Part shown: positions 1 through 13,082 of the stretch, one piece after another
Layout: the number at the start of each line of letters is the position of its first letter
How positions within the stretch are numbered: the first letter of the stretch is position 1
Assembly: GCF_001039355.2 (NCBI RefSeq)
Contig: NW_019775712.1
Coordinates: 178,723 to 242,722, forward strand
Direction: 5' to 3'
DNA length: 64,000 bases
From: Lingula anatina
Taxonomy: Eukaryota > Brachiopoda > Lingulata > Lingulida > Lingulidae
Notes under the pieces: model-generated
Seen by the model: the letters and a program-made list of their open reading frames with translations, nothing else
Database searches by the model: none
Told to the model about the DNA's origin: nothing
Program-made: the position numbers and the translations under genes

Positions 1-375
1 CCTTTGCTCAAAGTTTAGAATAATTTGCAAGGGAGATATTGGAAGTCAGGTAAATGTTGAAAACTAATAACATCTCAGGCTTAGAACTAAATATCATACT
101 AAAACCAATTTGCAAAATGAAGGTACCATCTACACAGGACCACAGAGATTTTTCTCTAGATACTTACAATTCACAGATATTTCTTCTGGCCCATTCTGTG
201 CACCTTTCGGTACTGTGATGTATGCAAAATTGCGTGCTGCTTCAGAAATCGCGAGAATGGACCACTCAGAAATTATATTAAACTTGCAAAAACAAAAAAA
301 AAAGTGTTTTTGTTCTCTAAATTTGCAACAAAAAACGTTTAATTTCTTTATTTCACAGTTTATCATCTGCCTCAC

Positions 376-2809
376 CTGGGGTTTCGTGATTCCTCCCCTT
401 CATGCTCCACTCTGGTAACAGTCACCGCCCCCATCTCGTAGTCGAGACAATCGCTCTCACCAATGCCGCACCTGTGCCACTGCGGACTGAAGCTCAAGTG
501 TCCAGTGTTGGCAATGTTCTTCGCTAAAACCTTCAGTACTTTCCAGGTGGCCTAATAAAATGTGATTTACTGAGAAAATAAGCTGGCAACGGTAATATTA
601 ATGTGCATATGAAGAAGTCAACTAAGAAAAGGCACTGCAAAACTGGTTTCAGAGGGGCCGTAGCAATAGTCCGAAGTTTCAATAGTCCGAAGGTTCATTG
701 GTCCGAATATTCACTATAGAACCTTCGGACCAATGAACCCTTGATTAAAAAATCGATGAAAACGTTACCACTTTTCGGACCAATGAACCTTCGGACCAAT
801 GAACCTTCGGACTATCGAGACGCCCCCGTTTCAGACGTGCGTGTGTATATACATATATATAGGCCTATGCGTTACAACTTATTTTCAAAATAATATCGGT
901 ACCTTGTCAGTGCATGCCAGGACTATGTGAAAACGGCATACACCCTCCCTTACACATACACTACACACAAACACACAAGGAGGAAGAGAGAGAGAGAGAG
1001 AGAAGGAGAGAGAGGCGCGAATGGGGGGGGGGGGGGGGGGGGAGTAAAAACCAAANNNNNNNNNNNNNNNNNNNNNNNNNNNNNNNNNNNNNNNNNNNNN
1101 NNNNNNNNNNNNNNNNNNNNNNNNNNNNNNNNNNNNNNNNNNNNNNNNNNNNNNNNNNNNNNNNNNNNNNNNNNNNNNNNNNNNNNNNNNNNNNNNNNNN
1201 NNNNNNNNNNNNNNNNNNNNNNNNNNNNNNNNNNNNNNNNNNNNNNNNNNNNNNNNNNNNNNNNNNNNNNNNNNNNNNNNNNNNNNNNNNNNNNNNNNNN
1301 NNNNNNNNNNNNNNNNNNNNNNNNNNNNNNNNNNNNNNNNNNNNNNNNNNNNNNNNNNNNNNNNNNNNNNNNNNNNNNNNNNNNNNNNNNNNNNNNNNNN
1401 NNNNNNNNNNNNNNNNNNNNNNNNNNNNNNNNNNNNNNNNNNNNNNNNNNNNNNNNNNNNNNNNNNNNNNNNNNNNNNNNNNNNNNNNNNNNNNNNNNNN
1501 NNNNNNNNNNNNNNNNNNNNNNNNNNNNNNNNNNNNNNNNNNNNNNNNNNNNNNNNNNNNNNNNNNNNNNNNNNNNNNNNNNNNNNNNNNNNNNNNNNNN
1601 NNNNNNNNNNNNTTTTTTTAAAAATTCCCCCCCCCCCCCCCCCCCCACACACACACCAATACGCCCCCTTTCTATTGATACCATACAAACTGAAAGCTAG
1701 TTCAAGGATAGGACATATTCTTAGGGGAGTTAGGTGATCTCCTTTTGCGTTTTTTTTTTTTTTTTTATTCTGCCAATTTTGAGAAGAAATGTCAGTGTCT
1801 TTAATTCCACTTAGTCAATATATATTTAAGTAAGACAATTTTATTTCCTTTATTTTGTAATTCGTTACCTTAATTAAATATAAAATAATCCCTGGAAAAC
1901 CTTTACCCCCTTGTGTAAATGCAATGCGTCGTCTACAGAGCATCAGCGTCTGCCACCACCCTGGACGCTTCGTGCTTCCCGGGAGCTGAACAGTTAACGC
2001 GGTCAGAATTTTTTCAGGGAGAGACAGATGAAATAGAGAGGGACCGTGGCATCTATAAAGTTCTACATGGTGAAGCTGGAGATTGGGCTAGTTTTACTCT
2101 TTTCTTTTAAAATTTGCAACATTATCTGTCTTTCCGTAACCCTATGCAACCAAAATATTTTCCTGGTATCTTGATACATCTCCCACTTCTGTCTCCCCCC
2201 TAAAACGGTCCACACTAAAAAAAATCAATAATCGTATGGCAATTTTATACAGGCAATTGACCTACTTTTATACCCATGCAGCTATCGTTGAGTATTATGG
2301 CTGTGGAGTGAAAACGTGATACACGTCTATGATATAAAACTTATTTCTAATTACATTATTTACAAAAAATGCATGTGGATCAAAGGTGTCCCGATTTGTG
2401 AGCAAAAGAGGTCATTACTTTTTGAAAAAAATGAAAAAAATGCATTTTTTCTCTTATATGCAAATTAGGTTCCTTGAAGTAATATATGACTGTCCGGAAG
2501 TGATGTTTATATCAGAGATTTGTAATGATGATGATCTTAACGGTGATTCAAAAAATATTATCAAAGTTTGCAGTTGTCATCTGATGAGAAAGAAATTTTC
2601 TGCACTAACACAATCTTTCCACGAGTGAAAAATAATTAGTAAACGCGCCTCTGAGATGCGCTGCAGGCTTTTGGGCGAAAATCACACGCGATATTTCGTC
2701 ATAATTATGATATATAGGTAAAAAACTGTTGAAAATGAATATTGGCAAACCATCAAAATTTTGACAGCATTTCTTTTTATTTGTGTTCGACAAGGATGAA
2801 TTTAATTAG

Positions 2810-2847
<38 letters not shown>

Positions 2848-3873
2848 AACGAATGTAAGGGAGAAAGCCGAGAGAGAAAAATAATAAGCACAACAGTCAA
2901 AATATTCAGAAGTAAAAAAAAATCAGTGTTAAAAATCTTGTTGGCCACTACAGTTCCTCTTCGTAGGTTCACAGGGAAAATATTAAGGCAACTAGTAGCC
3001 GTATAAATTGATGTTGTAAAGTAAATGACTTACACTTTCACAAACTGCAGATAATAATTAAAACGGAATCAAACGAGTAAAAGGATAGGGAGTTATTGAG
3101 TGTAAGTTTTAACTTAATAATATGCAAGCACGTTTGTTTTTACGTCGGAAATTCCTCTTTGTTAGATTGTCATACAGAGTTTAATATCTACCGATACATA
3201 CATTACCTATGTTTTTAATAACTGCTATTCACATGGAGCATACGTTACCGATACGTAGGGGAGACCGGGGCCAGTTGGCCCAGTTAGACACTTTTGGCCT
3301 TGTAGAGTCAACTAGGAATGAGTTAGAGTAACAAAACCGGATTCAAAGTAAGCCCCATGAACTAAGCTACGTATGCAACGTCATTATTTTTCAAATATGA
3401 TGCCAGATGGCTCACAATTTGACAAAAAACGTAGTTGACGTCAGGGGGACCAACTTGCCCCGTCACGGTGAATGTCATTGGATTATGCGGTCTTCCTTTC
3501 ATGTAGGTCCGCCATATTTAGGTCTCGGCCTTGATATACCTCGGCTCTTCTTGATGTGAACGCTCTCTTGGACAAACTGCCTAAATAAAACTTCTTTGCG
3601 ACCGACGCTTCCCAGGCCCGTAGCCAGGGGGGGTTCGGGGGGTTCGGGGGGTTCGAAAGAACTGCCCCTTTTGCTTGGAAAAGGTCCACTCTGGGTAAAA
3701 TTTGATCTAGGTACAAGAAGTTTTTATGGTAAAAGGTCCACTTTTTCAGAAAAAGAACCCCCCCTTTTGAAATTGCTGGCTACGGGCCTGCTTCCTTAGC
3801 ACTATTGGATACGGTCACTTTACTAAATGATGTGATCAACTTACCCCGGGGTCTAACTAGCCCCGGTCTCCCC

Positions 3874-3939
<66 letters not shown>

Positions 3940-6900
3940 CTTTTAGGTTACTGTTTTGTAAAATATTTGTTACAAAAAAAATATATTATGATCATTATCA
4001 TAAAATTAATCGCAAAAATAAATCATAAATGCTAACATATCCAGCAAAAATTGAGGTGGGTGGGGGTAAATACGAACTATTCTATACGAACTTTACGGTC
4101 TCATCTCTTACATGTTTATATACCGCATACTGTAGGCCTATATAAAAAGAGCGGTGCCATAACCTAGCTGTAGATTGCATCATATACAGTATTCAAAATA
4201 TAAAAAAGTTAAATACTGAGATGACCAAAAATCTTAACAAAATTACTTTCTCCAGGTAAATCATAATGCCAAATTGAATTTCGATTATCATATCTGGTAC
4301 CCACTTTTGCTGTTTGTTCCCTGTACCCATGAAGTTCGACGTTGACCTTGGCACTTGGGTCTCGAGCGGGATCTAGCAGGGTGGTGTCCCACGTCAGCTC
4401 TAGACGCTCGGGGTTATAAACACCCCAGGCAGTGGCGTTCAGTAACTGGACACCTCGCGGGAGAGTTCCGGGGTTAGCTAAATGAGATAATAAAATATAG
4501 TTATGCAAAAATGTTGACATTTGAAAATGCTATTTTAGCCCGAGTGCTAATTATAGCTATGAAAAAATGTTCTAATTGCTTAAAAATGTTAACGCTGTAA
4601 ATTTGTATTAAATGTAAAGTACCCCCGCAAGGCTTCAATTCGAATGTATCACATGCAGATTTTCTGTCTTCTTAAAGCGTATTATGCATTTTAAAAGTAC
4701 ATTGTAGATCCCGCTATAGATTAAATGATTAATAAGTCTCGCAACATTCGAGTTACTGAAGGAAAATGCTTTATGAACAACTTCAAATAGGAATAGTGAA
4801 AAAATCTACTGAAACTTAATGTGGTATTATAATAGTGACATACCGATGGTATACGTTGTGGAATATTTATGTCCACTATTTAGTGACACTGTCAGCTGCA
4901 CTTGCCCTCTGACGGTGAGATTTGGAACTACACACTGTGCTCTGAGTCTGTTAATGTACGTCGCGCTTACTTCGACGTCATTAAACGTGCACGTGATGTG
5001 ATCAGACGGAGAGAAGCAAGGGCCTGTGAACTCGACAACATTTCCACCAAACATGTCGCCAAAAGAAGGACTCAGCACTAGGCGTATTACATTACCTGTA
5101 GCGTAAAGTAAAAAATTACTTGAGAGGCTAATGTATCCCCAATATGTTAATTTACATGACTTTTAATTTGTTAAATTATTCTTTTTTAAAGCACAAAACT
5201 ATTTACATCTACAATATCTATACAACTGACTCATTCGCTACAACGTATAGAAATGTTTATATACAGATAATATGAATCCGAATATTACTCACTACTGGTT
5301 TTGAGACATCCCCCTGGTTTAATGACGTCATCAGATATCTCATATACATATCTTCCATCTACATCACTTCCTCCTAGTTGTGGCAGACGGAGTATTTGGT
5401 CATCCTTTGTTCCCGATGATGGGAGATGAAACCCGTAGGTAGCATTCCCGGCGTTAAAAAATGCCTATAGTAATCGAATAATGTCAGTTATTACCAGTCA
5501 TAGATACCTATATGTATTTTACAGATGCCAGTTCTAGTATGGCCAACACGTGTACATGTTGCGTGAGAACATTACGAATAGTTACTTTGGTAATCTTTTA
5601 AGATTCAATAAATTACCAGGAATGCCAATTTGAATAATTCAAATATGTTATTGTACAATTTAACTTGTTTATTCAAAATCCACATGAAACCAGAGAAGAT
5701 ACGGCACAAGGAACAGCCCTTCAACATTGTCCTTTCAAAGGAAATATTCAAATGAAATATCGATTTCAACATGCATGGTCCTTTAAATACATTTAGCCAG
5801 TCATTTTCATTTGGATCAACGCACCACAGCTAAGATGACGTACATATCATCAGTGATGACGTACCTGTGCTGGCGGATACCTAGCTCCCGTCCCTGTTGC
5901 TGCGTCTCCCCCTGTCTGTGAGCCCCCTGTCCACGTCAACCTCGTGTACGTGACCAAGGCATACGTTCTGATCTCGTCCGTCACTACAGCAACTTGGAAC
6001 GTGTTTCGCTAGTTGTAAAAAATGCATTTCAATATAACTTATATGAGATGAGAGCGCATCTAAATCTCCATTTTAAATTTCGATAGGACATATTAGAAAC
6101 ATCTTAACTTTTGAGCTATATTTTGAATCAAAATGCAATAACGACCCAAGGCGTAGGTTTTAGGTACACCTCTACTTGTTGAGACGCCGGATACTTGATT
6201 TGGTGTCTAATGGATAATAACTTACTGGATATTGTTCCAGGTTCTCGTTAAAACATCCATTGCAAGTAACATTGATCCACGTGGCAAGAAATGCATGAGT
6301 AGCCTCGAAGTTGTCCGCATCTACCATAGATGTCCGCACTGTTTCCGTAAACCTGGCGTACCAAAGAGACGAACACAATTTTATATTATAGAAAATGGCG
6401 CTTTTCCTTTAAAGGGTAAATTTAAGACGATGATGCAGCAAGCCAGTCTTGCATATTTTCAGTGGCTGTTAGAATATTTAATCTGTAACTCTGTACATCG
6501 TTCACAAAAAGTTTACGGCGAGAAAGTAGCATGTCGGCAATGTTTTCAAAAACCAAACTATAAATGCCGGTTTTTAAAATAGGAATAAAATATGTTTAAC
6601 GTGAAACATCTTTAATTGCAAGCAAATGCTAATGATCCTAATGATAATTTTTTGTTGGCCCAAAATTTGATAATGGGTTTGTTTCAGTGAATTTTTGAAG
6701 AGCAAACATTAGTTAAAATCACAATTTTTTTCTTGATAAGAAGAATTCAAGTAATATTTGGGCCACCTCATTTGGTTTAACGATAGTCATTACTAGAAAA
6801 CGTCACCAATTATATTTTACCTAGAAACATGTATGACAGAGTCCCTGTGACACAGAGTGGCCACTGATTTATACAGGCAAACTGTTAAACCTGTCCCAGA

Positions 6901-9900
6901 TTTTGAACCACTTACGTCTTGCTTACCCTAACCTGTACGGATATAACGTCGGGCGGACTCTCTAGTACACGCCCACCCCTCCGTTCTTTACATCGGGCAA
7001 CGATAAAAGGCAAAATCACCAGCTGAATTTACCTCTCTAACTCTGCGGAATCAGACACTATTTTCCACAGCACCTCTCCGACATTTCTCGACCCATGCGG
7101 AGTTGACGGGGTTAACTGGACTTGAGCATAATATGGGGCTATCAGCGGCGGGTCCGGTTTGGAGGGGAACCCCTTATTTGGCCACGTGCCATTTCTGGGA
7201 TGTTGGAAAGGTTTGGCGTCAGGACTAAAGGCAAGATAGCCATTACTCGAAACCTGTAAAAGCATGATGAAAATAAGTTTTAAACATTACTGATGATATC
7301 ATAAAATTAAACGTATCTTTAGTGAAAAAAACGTAACACTGAATAATTTTAGACGTCTTTTAAAAATGTTCCCTTTATCAGTTATACATGTACACGTAGC
7401 TTTCATTGATATTATTTTTCTTCTAGTAGATTTTTATACATTCTTATTATATTTGTACTTGACAGAACATGCTTTTGTTTTCCCAAAATTCTGTGGAGGG
7501 TGTGAACTGTAAAATTATTGCTTGAGTTTATAACATCTAAAATGCAGTACTTGTACCTTATCGATAAACTTTTATTGCAGAAGGTAATTTAAGCATTAAC
7601 TTTTACATGCAATACGATAAACAACTCAAGTTTCATTTTCAATGGCTATACAAAAATTAACTGAGATTTGCCAGCCAATATATTGTCTGCTGACAGTCTG
7701 ACTTCATCAGGTAAATGAGAACTGTGAAAGAAATTACATGTACCACCTGTCACCCCTCAGATGTGCTGGTTCAGTCAGGTGCCTCTCCCCCTCCTCTGCC
7801 ACCCCCCCCCTCCCTGAGGAGTGGAAAATAGAGACTAGGTAAGTCAGTGCTATCATTTCTACTGAGCTTCACCCATGTAGCCCGATTTTTATAGCCTCTG
7901 AGGGACCACGAAATTATCCTGTCTCGTAAAGTCTTGATAAAAGCACTAACATATCGGAAAAACTTCAACTTATCAAGGCGCTATTAACTTCACCTGGCAG
8001 CATTGCCCCAGTCCTACATTTCTCATACAGAGCCACTCTTTAAAACAAGCCTAAAGGTCTGATTTTATGTGGACTTAAAATGAATAGAAAACTTAAAAGA
8101 GCCTTGTTCAAAGAGACGCAGCAACTACACACGCCGCGTCTTTGGCTAATCGCAGAAAAAAACGGAAACTAAGCATTGAGCAACTCGACGCTGTATAAAG
8201 GACCGTCCCGTTCAAAGTAATACATCATAATACAGTGTAATATTTCACAAAAACTCAATAATTCAATGACAGATTGCTGGGGATGCGAACAGCTGAAGTT
8301 GAGATGACATTATTGACAAATAATTTGCAAACATCATAACAGCTTATCCGACCAAAGGAAATCAATAAACATCACGCTTTGTTGACGCGATAGGTGTGGA
8401 ATTCTATCGAAAGCCGTGCGCCGCTATACTATCTAAAAGGCCTGCAATTTCAGTTCTACGTTTTAATCAGTGGGCAAAGAAAAGTCTCTATAAGGCTAAA
8501 AGACTCAAATACAATTTTGTAGTCTTCAGCACTTTTTTTCGTTTAGCCTTTAATGCTCTTAACTTTCTTCGAGAAACATGTCGGTTGAAATCAAGAACAT
8601 TGCTCATCATTAGAAGCTGAAGGAGGTAGTTTAAATTTCATGCAAATTTTACCTGTTGGCATACCCGTATAAAAGTTGATGAAAATAGTGAGATATCTAG
8701 TCACACCAAACTTACGTATATAGACGTATAGCTATGGCTATAGAACGGCAAAGTAAAACCTAGCTGGATTTCCCCTGACCATGCATCACTGCTTCGATCT
8801 ATGAGCCTCTGGCTTCCAGTGACCGGGTACAGTTCTGAAAAGATAACAAATAATACTCAGCTTTCCGTGGAGTCTTTTCGGTTAGATAAACTGTTGTTTC
8901 TATCGAACTGTTGGCCTTCTGCATAAGCCAATACTGAGAAACCAGCGCTGATTAATGAATAATTCAAACGGCACATTATGTCGTATTTACTAACAAATAT
9001 TGTGACATTTGGACATCTCTGATTAGTTCTCAAGAGTTACAAATAAAGCAGTGACCACACGCTGTTTGCGCAATAAAACAAAGGATGTGGTTTAAAAAAG
9101 AATAGATTAATTTGTGACCGAAAAGAAATGGCGTGATCAATCGAAACTACATGTAGGACCAAATGTCCGTACTTCGGGTCCTAGGGGCGTTCGGCCATCG
9201 TTACTGAAATGTAAATATCGCATTAATACGACTTCGATTGTTTCCCAGTGCAATAGACAAAAGACGCTGCGAGCACACGCCTTAACGAGAGCGAAACCTG
9301 GACTTGAGGAGTGCACTCGATACTTAAATGTGTCCTTGAGACGGATATGTTATATTATTAAGGTACTCCTTCAGATTATATAATGAGTAAATATCATTCA
9401 CTTTTGTCGTTTTTGGACTCCAATACATGGAAGCATCTTATTTTAATTAAAATTAATAACATGAATGTCAAAGATGTAAGATGTTCACTGTTTGTGTTTA
9501 CAGAACTTTTCAATGCCTCACTGAAATCTCATTTCGATTTGTATCGTTTCTCTGTCCTGTCACTCATGAAGGTTAACATCATTCAAAGCTCCAAACTGAT
9601 CTTCATATTCCGGCCGTATCGACCCTTGATTTCCTGTGAAACGCTGACGTCTGAGAGTCAGCCAATAAGACGGGATTGGCGTTATTTTAAGTTATCGAAC
9701 TCTCTTCGTCAATGCCTATTGGAGGGTTCACCAGGCGCTTGGTTTTCATCAGAAGGATCCGCACGAGTTTAAACTAAACAATCCTTCTCAGTTGTGTCAA
9801 CTTTGTTCTGGCTTGAAGAGTCTTTAATGTTAAATGAAGGGGATGGATTTTGTCGATTCTTCATTATCCCTAAGGCACACACACATTTTCCGGAGAAGCC

Positions 9901-11476
9901 ATGAACAAGGAAATGCATGGGTCTATTTCAATCAAAAGTCACGTCTGTCAACGATTGCTTGCCATGACAATAGCCTGCGGATGATTTCTTCATTGCGCAC
10001 AAGACGCTCTTCATTCATTGTATTAAGAAGTTGATGTTAAATTTTTTATTTGAGTGAGTCAGTTTTTTTAGCACTACATCAATACAGTGTCATGTATTAT
10101 TTCCCAGCGTTCTCGTTCGATTATCATGACTTGGCCTCTTTTATTTACCATTTGAGTCAGAGGTGGAGAGTGTGTCTTCGGCAAAAATTGGCAGTTAACC
10201 TTAAGTAAAAGGTTACTTCATTTATGCCATCAAATAAACCCTATCGTTTTACTTTTTTGTAAGAGACCCATTTATTTATTTTTTTTGGGGGGGGGGGGGT
10301 AAACCTAACAAATTGAACCCAACATTGCGCATGAGATGTTTCGCTACGACTAAGTTAGGACGAGATCATATAACAAATCAAAATATATATGAACTATTTT
10401 ATTAACCTGACCGGCGTCAGAGTTATAACCACTGATTAGGGTTTACATTCCCACGTCTCCAGTGTCATGATACATACTGATAAGATAAAGAGATCGAATT
10501 CAATTATATATATCATATATATATAAAGTTGATTATCACACTAAGGGACGCAAAGGACATGATAACTGTATGCAGACGGTACGTGACACAATAAATGTTG
10601 GACCAGGGCGCTAAAAATCTAGTAAAATGTGTGGAATGACACAAATGGGGTGCTACCCTGGCTGTATCAGACGACCCTTCTAGCCTGTACTAGCCTATCA
10701 TAAACACTGGAAGCAGCATTTTTCACAAATGCTAGCGTCTCCAACAGCTTACCGTTTATAGTGGGACGACTTCGAGTATCTCTTTCTCTCTGGGTCACTT
10801 ATTAGCGACATAAGTCAGTGTGATAATTCAAAGGGATTTGAATGTGGAAGTAAAATTTTTAACAAAGTATTGATATAGGAAAAACATTTACATTGTGCCC
10901 AGGTAAATGTAGTACACGTGTCAAAGGTAACCAAGGCCGTTGGGGTAGCCATGCATTCGTTCTTTTTAATTTCAAAGTCAAATTCATTGCATTTTTACCC
11001 GTCACATGACTGAGAATGATGCCATTTTACAGACCATCACAGAAATTACACGTGCTGTGTATATAACTTATAAACGACGTATATGCCCTGAGCGTGCTGT
11101 TGTATAGGAACTCTGATCTTTCCTACATTATGAACCAGGTCCTTAGTGGATACTTTCTGAAGCATCGCTTACAGCCAACTGCGTAAATTGTCTCAAATGT
11201 CACGAAGACTTTCACAACCTTATACATTTCAAAATTAGATAACTAAGCGTGCAACTGATGAATGAAAAAGCTGTTATTTTAATCTTTACGGACTGAAAAC
11301 ATAACAATTGAAAACTGTAAAAACAAATAGGCCTTGATTGACAAGGAATGCTACACATCTATCTTGTGAGCAGTGTATATTAGTTATAACATTTGCTTAC
11401 CTGATTTCACCACTGTACTTAGCAGCATGCAAACGGCACTGGCCCTGACTACGATTTCTTCAAAGGACAGGAACAT
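376..11476 (-). CDS. Mesh/MUC4-like NIDO-IPT extracellular protein, 5' part (nine exons, open at left edge)
   Basis: I assembled nine minus-strand exons with GT-AG borders and matching phases: 11401-11476, 8716-8834, 7033-7253, 6226-6352, 5865-6008, 5293-5464, 4844-5095, 4305-4477 and 376-551 (about 486 residues; the gene continues left of the window). Exon 1 starts at MFLSFEEIVVRAS and gives a signal-peptide-like hydrophobic stretch. Residues about 26-215 form a NIDO domain (LPFY, then VSSNGYLAFSP, IAPYYAQV, ATWINVTC, NTFQVAVVTD). Then comes a GRYVYEISDD / PGGC motif typical of Mesh-like proteins, then an IPT/TIG-like domain (about 287-370), then an ELTWD block and an NIANTGHLSF block that precede AMOP in this family. 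AMOP, vWD and sushi domains would lie further left. In insects Mesh is a septate-junction protein of gut epithelium; here the role is inferred. The donor at 4304 (AAA|GTGGGT) is the least certain junction, chosen because it alone gives phase 0 into the exon at 551. Confidence 0.78.
654..827. mobile_element. Short inverted-repeat element (MITE) with 8-bp target duplication
   Basis: The ends are inverted copies (GGGGCCGTAGCAATAGTCCG against CGGACTATCGAGACGCCCC). The element is flanked by an exact 8-bp direct repeat GTTTCAGA at 646-653 and 828-835. The interior is almost entirely copies of CCTTCGGACCAATGAA in both orientations, so it can fold back on itself. There is no coding capacity. An 8-bp target duplication is typical of hAT-type non-autonomous elements. 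It lies to the right of the left-most Mesh-like exon, inside the intron 552-4304. Confidence 0.7.
1056..1612. other. Assembly gap (557 N)
   Basis: A run of N. The left flank is a GA microsatellite followed by a run of about 20 G; the right flank is a T run followed by about 20 C and CA repeats. Low-complexity flanks suggest that the gap is a sequencing or assembly failure. It lies inside the last visible intron of the Mesh-like gene, so an exon could be hidden here. Confidence 0.98.
1919..2330. repeat. Dispersed repeat shared with 14455-14790 and 17580-17925
   Basis: This stretch aligns by eye with 14455-14790 and with its duplicate at 17580-17925. Shared blocks include GGGAGACAGATGA, TGGGCTAGTTTTAC, ATCAATAATC.TATGGCAA and ACAGGCAATTGACCTACTTT. 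The copy here is clearly more diverged. It contains a 63-codon open frame that is not conserved in the other copies, so I treat it as non-coding. Probably an old interspersed element of unknown class. Confidence 0.55.
2812..2846. repeat. (TC)n microsatellite
   Basis: Uninterrupted CT dinucleotide run inside the Mesh-like intron. Confidence 0.9.
3256..3875. mobile_element. MITE with TAGGGGAGACCGGGG termini, hosting a nested MITE
   Basis: The left end TAGGGGAGACCGGGGCCAG and the right end ACTAGCCCCGGTCTCCCCTA are inverted copies. The stretch in between has no coding capacity. A second inverted-repeat element (3613-3790) sits inside it, so this is the older insertion. The (TA)n array 3876-3937 abuts the right end, consistent with insertion at or beside TA. 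Confidence 0.65.
3613..3790. mobile_element. Nested MITE with CAGGCCCGTAGCCAG termini
   Basis: Perfect 15-bp terminal inverted repeats (CAGGCCCGTAGCCAG and CTGGCTACGGGCCTG). A 5-bp direct repeat CTTCC flanks it on both sides (3608-3612 and 3791-3795). The interior has an imperfect GGGGGTTC repeat and two GGTCCACT boxes. It is non-coding. The CAGG...CCTG ends and size resemble hAT-type non-autonomous elements. Confidence 0.72.
3876..3937. repeat. (TA)n microsatellite
   Basis: About 30 TA units directly right of the MITE 3256-3875. Confidence 0.9.
6831..6973. mobile_element. Diverged copy of the GTCCGCC-type MITE
   Basis: Shares the internal block GATTTTGA.CCACTTA.GTCT.GCTAACCCTAACC and the end GGGCGGACT.TCT with the elements at 20114-20273 and 22772-22916. 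The left end (CAGAGTCCC..GACACAGAG) is degenerate. It lies in the intron between the Mesh-like exons 6226-6352 and 7033-7253 and has no coding capacity. Confidence 0.5.
8835..11400. other. First intron of the Mesh-like gene
   Basis: About 2.6 kb between the signal-peptide exon and the first NIDO exon. Apart from a poly-T/poly-G run near 10281-10301 and a TATATATCATATATATATA tract near 10505, I see no gene, conserved exon or recognisable mobile element in it. Several open frames of 60-130 codons occur, but none has family motifs or splice context. Confidence 0.5.
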
Positions 11477-12790
11477 AGTTTGCAAATTAGATATCTCAGT
11501 TCAGTGCAGCCACCACAAACACATATGACACCAAGTGGCCGGAGTCTGCCACTGATAACTGAATACTAGGCCAGTATACACACAAGTGGGCTATGCATTC
11601 AGATAAGTCGGTAACGGTGACCACGTGACTCACTGGATACAGTTTAAGACGAGGACATAACGTGCGGTGGTTAAAACATCGATATTTTAGCATTTTACCG
11701 ATATTTTGGATCTTTTCTAACGACTGGCAAATCCTCAGAGGAGGCACGGAAAAGGAGAAGCGGCTTGAAACCTGTATATTTAAACCCCCATTTCCGTACA
11801 TTACCTGATAAAGAACCAATTATAGACACAGGAAATGAAACGCTACGCGAATAAGTATCGAGATTTCTAAGAAAAACAGGAAACTGAACGATCAGGAAAA
11901 TGCGTGTTTGTTTTCGAAGAAAAGAGACTTGTAGTGTCATTGCTGGTAAATTCTATGTACACACGAAAGTACATTCACCAGCTAATTGCTGTATTGACAG
12001 TGAATCAGCTCACAGACTGGATTGCAAATAATTTCAACTTGATTGATAATAGTGAAAAAATAACGCAAGATTTGGAATTCTAAGTACACAATTGTGGCAA
12101 TGAAAATATAAACTTGTTGGAAACAATAAGGAACATCAAATGCCACAGTTCATATATATTCGTTACAAATGCAAATATACACACTATTGACGATCAACTT
12201 AATCCGAGGAAGTAAACATCAAATCTAGAAATGCGTCCCGCTAAAAAACGATTTCTCCACGCAAGCATTGTCTATTTCTATTTGTTCACAGTTATTTTCA
12301 AGTCCTTTATCAATCTTTGAATATTGTTCTCCAGACAAATTGTCTATCAAAATATTTCAGAGAGATCAACGAGATGGAATTATCACTTTGACTCTTGAGA
12401 AGGCATTACCAAAGGAAACAGCAGCACCACGTATTATTACACACAGACAAATGACGCCTAATGTTAAATTCAATTGAGTTAACGACATTTGAAAAAAACT
12501 CGGCTAAATTTTGTATTTCACATAAAGTGAACTCGTGGCGCCTTGAATGGCTGAGAAAAACAAAAGAGGAATTCTAAAGAACATCGAAATTCAAGAACAA
12601 AGTAAAAATGATTGAGAGAACGCTTTTTGACAGTGTTTGAAAGTACGAATAAAGTAAAATTGTTATTGATCATTACGGGTAAAGTATTCAAAGTGTACTA
12701 GGACTACTATGCGTCAATGATTCGTCCATTTTGTTGTTAATTACAAGTAACGGCTTAGTGCACCATGCATGTACGAAGCTGCATACTTAA
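11477..12790. other. Upstream flank of the Mesh-like gene, no gene seen
   Basis: AT-rich sequence between the putative start codon of the Mesh-like gene at 11476 and the start of the duplicated block at 12791. The promoter should be at the left end of this stretch, but no clear TATA or initiator element could be assigned. Short open frames have no recognisable motifs. Confidence 0.4.
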
Positions 12791-12827
12791 AATCTGTTGG
12801 TCAGCCTCTACACGGACGTCCCCAAAT

Positions 12828-13082
12828 TATATATTAATTGTCGATCCCGACTTCAGAAAAGATTCAGACTTCGTAGTGGCAGTTGGTAAGGGGAATTTCT
12901 TCGCGGTGTATTATAACAAGAATAAGGCGCTGGCCATTTGGGTCGATCAGCGACCTACTGTGCATGTTATGTTACCATTTATACATATTTTGAAAAAAAT
13001 TGATTATAGACTCATATATTCTCATTTTATAACTGTTCCAATGGAAAAGTGTGTAGATGAAGACTGGAAGGCTGTTTTTTAA
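12828..13082 (+). pseudogene. Possible piggyBac-type transposase relic
   Basis: The open frame around here reads NFFAVYYNKNKALAIW followed by VDQRPTVHVMLPFIH. A tryptophan followed by D.RP.V and a short hydrophobic stretch resembles the W-K-D-K-R-x-V box near the C-terminus of piggyBac transposases. The copy at 16045-16251 keeps the same block but carries a frameshift just before it. No catalytic aspartates or terminal repeats could be found, so this is a fragment at best. It could also be a chance frame in a repeat. Confidence 0.3.

Noticed and set aside
885-1700. Open frames of 235-267 codons on both strands
   Set aside because: They run through the N gap; the real part is only microsatellite and homopolymer.
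9114-9772. Two adjoining plus-strand frames of 89 and 129 codons
   Set aside because: No family motifs, no splice context, and they lie within the first intron of the Mesh-like gene on the other strand.
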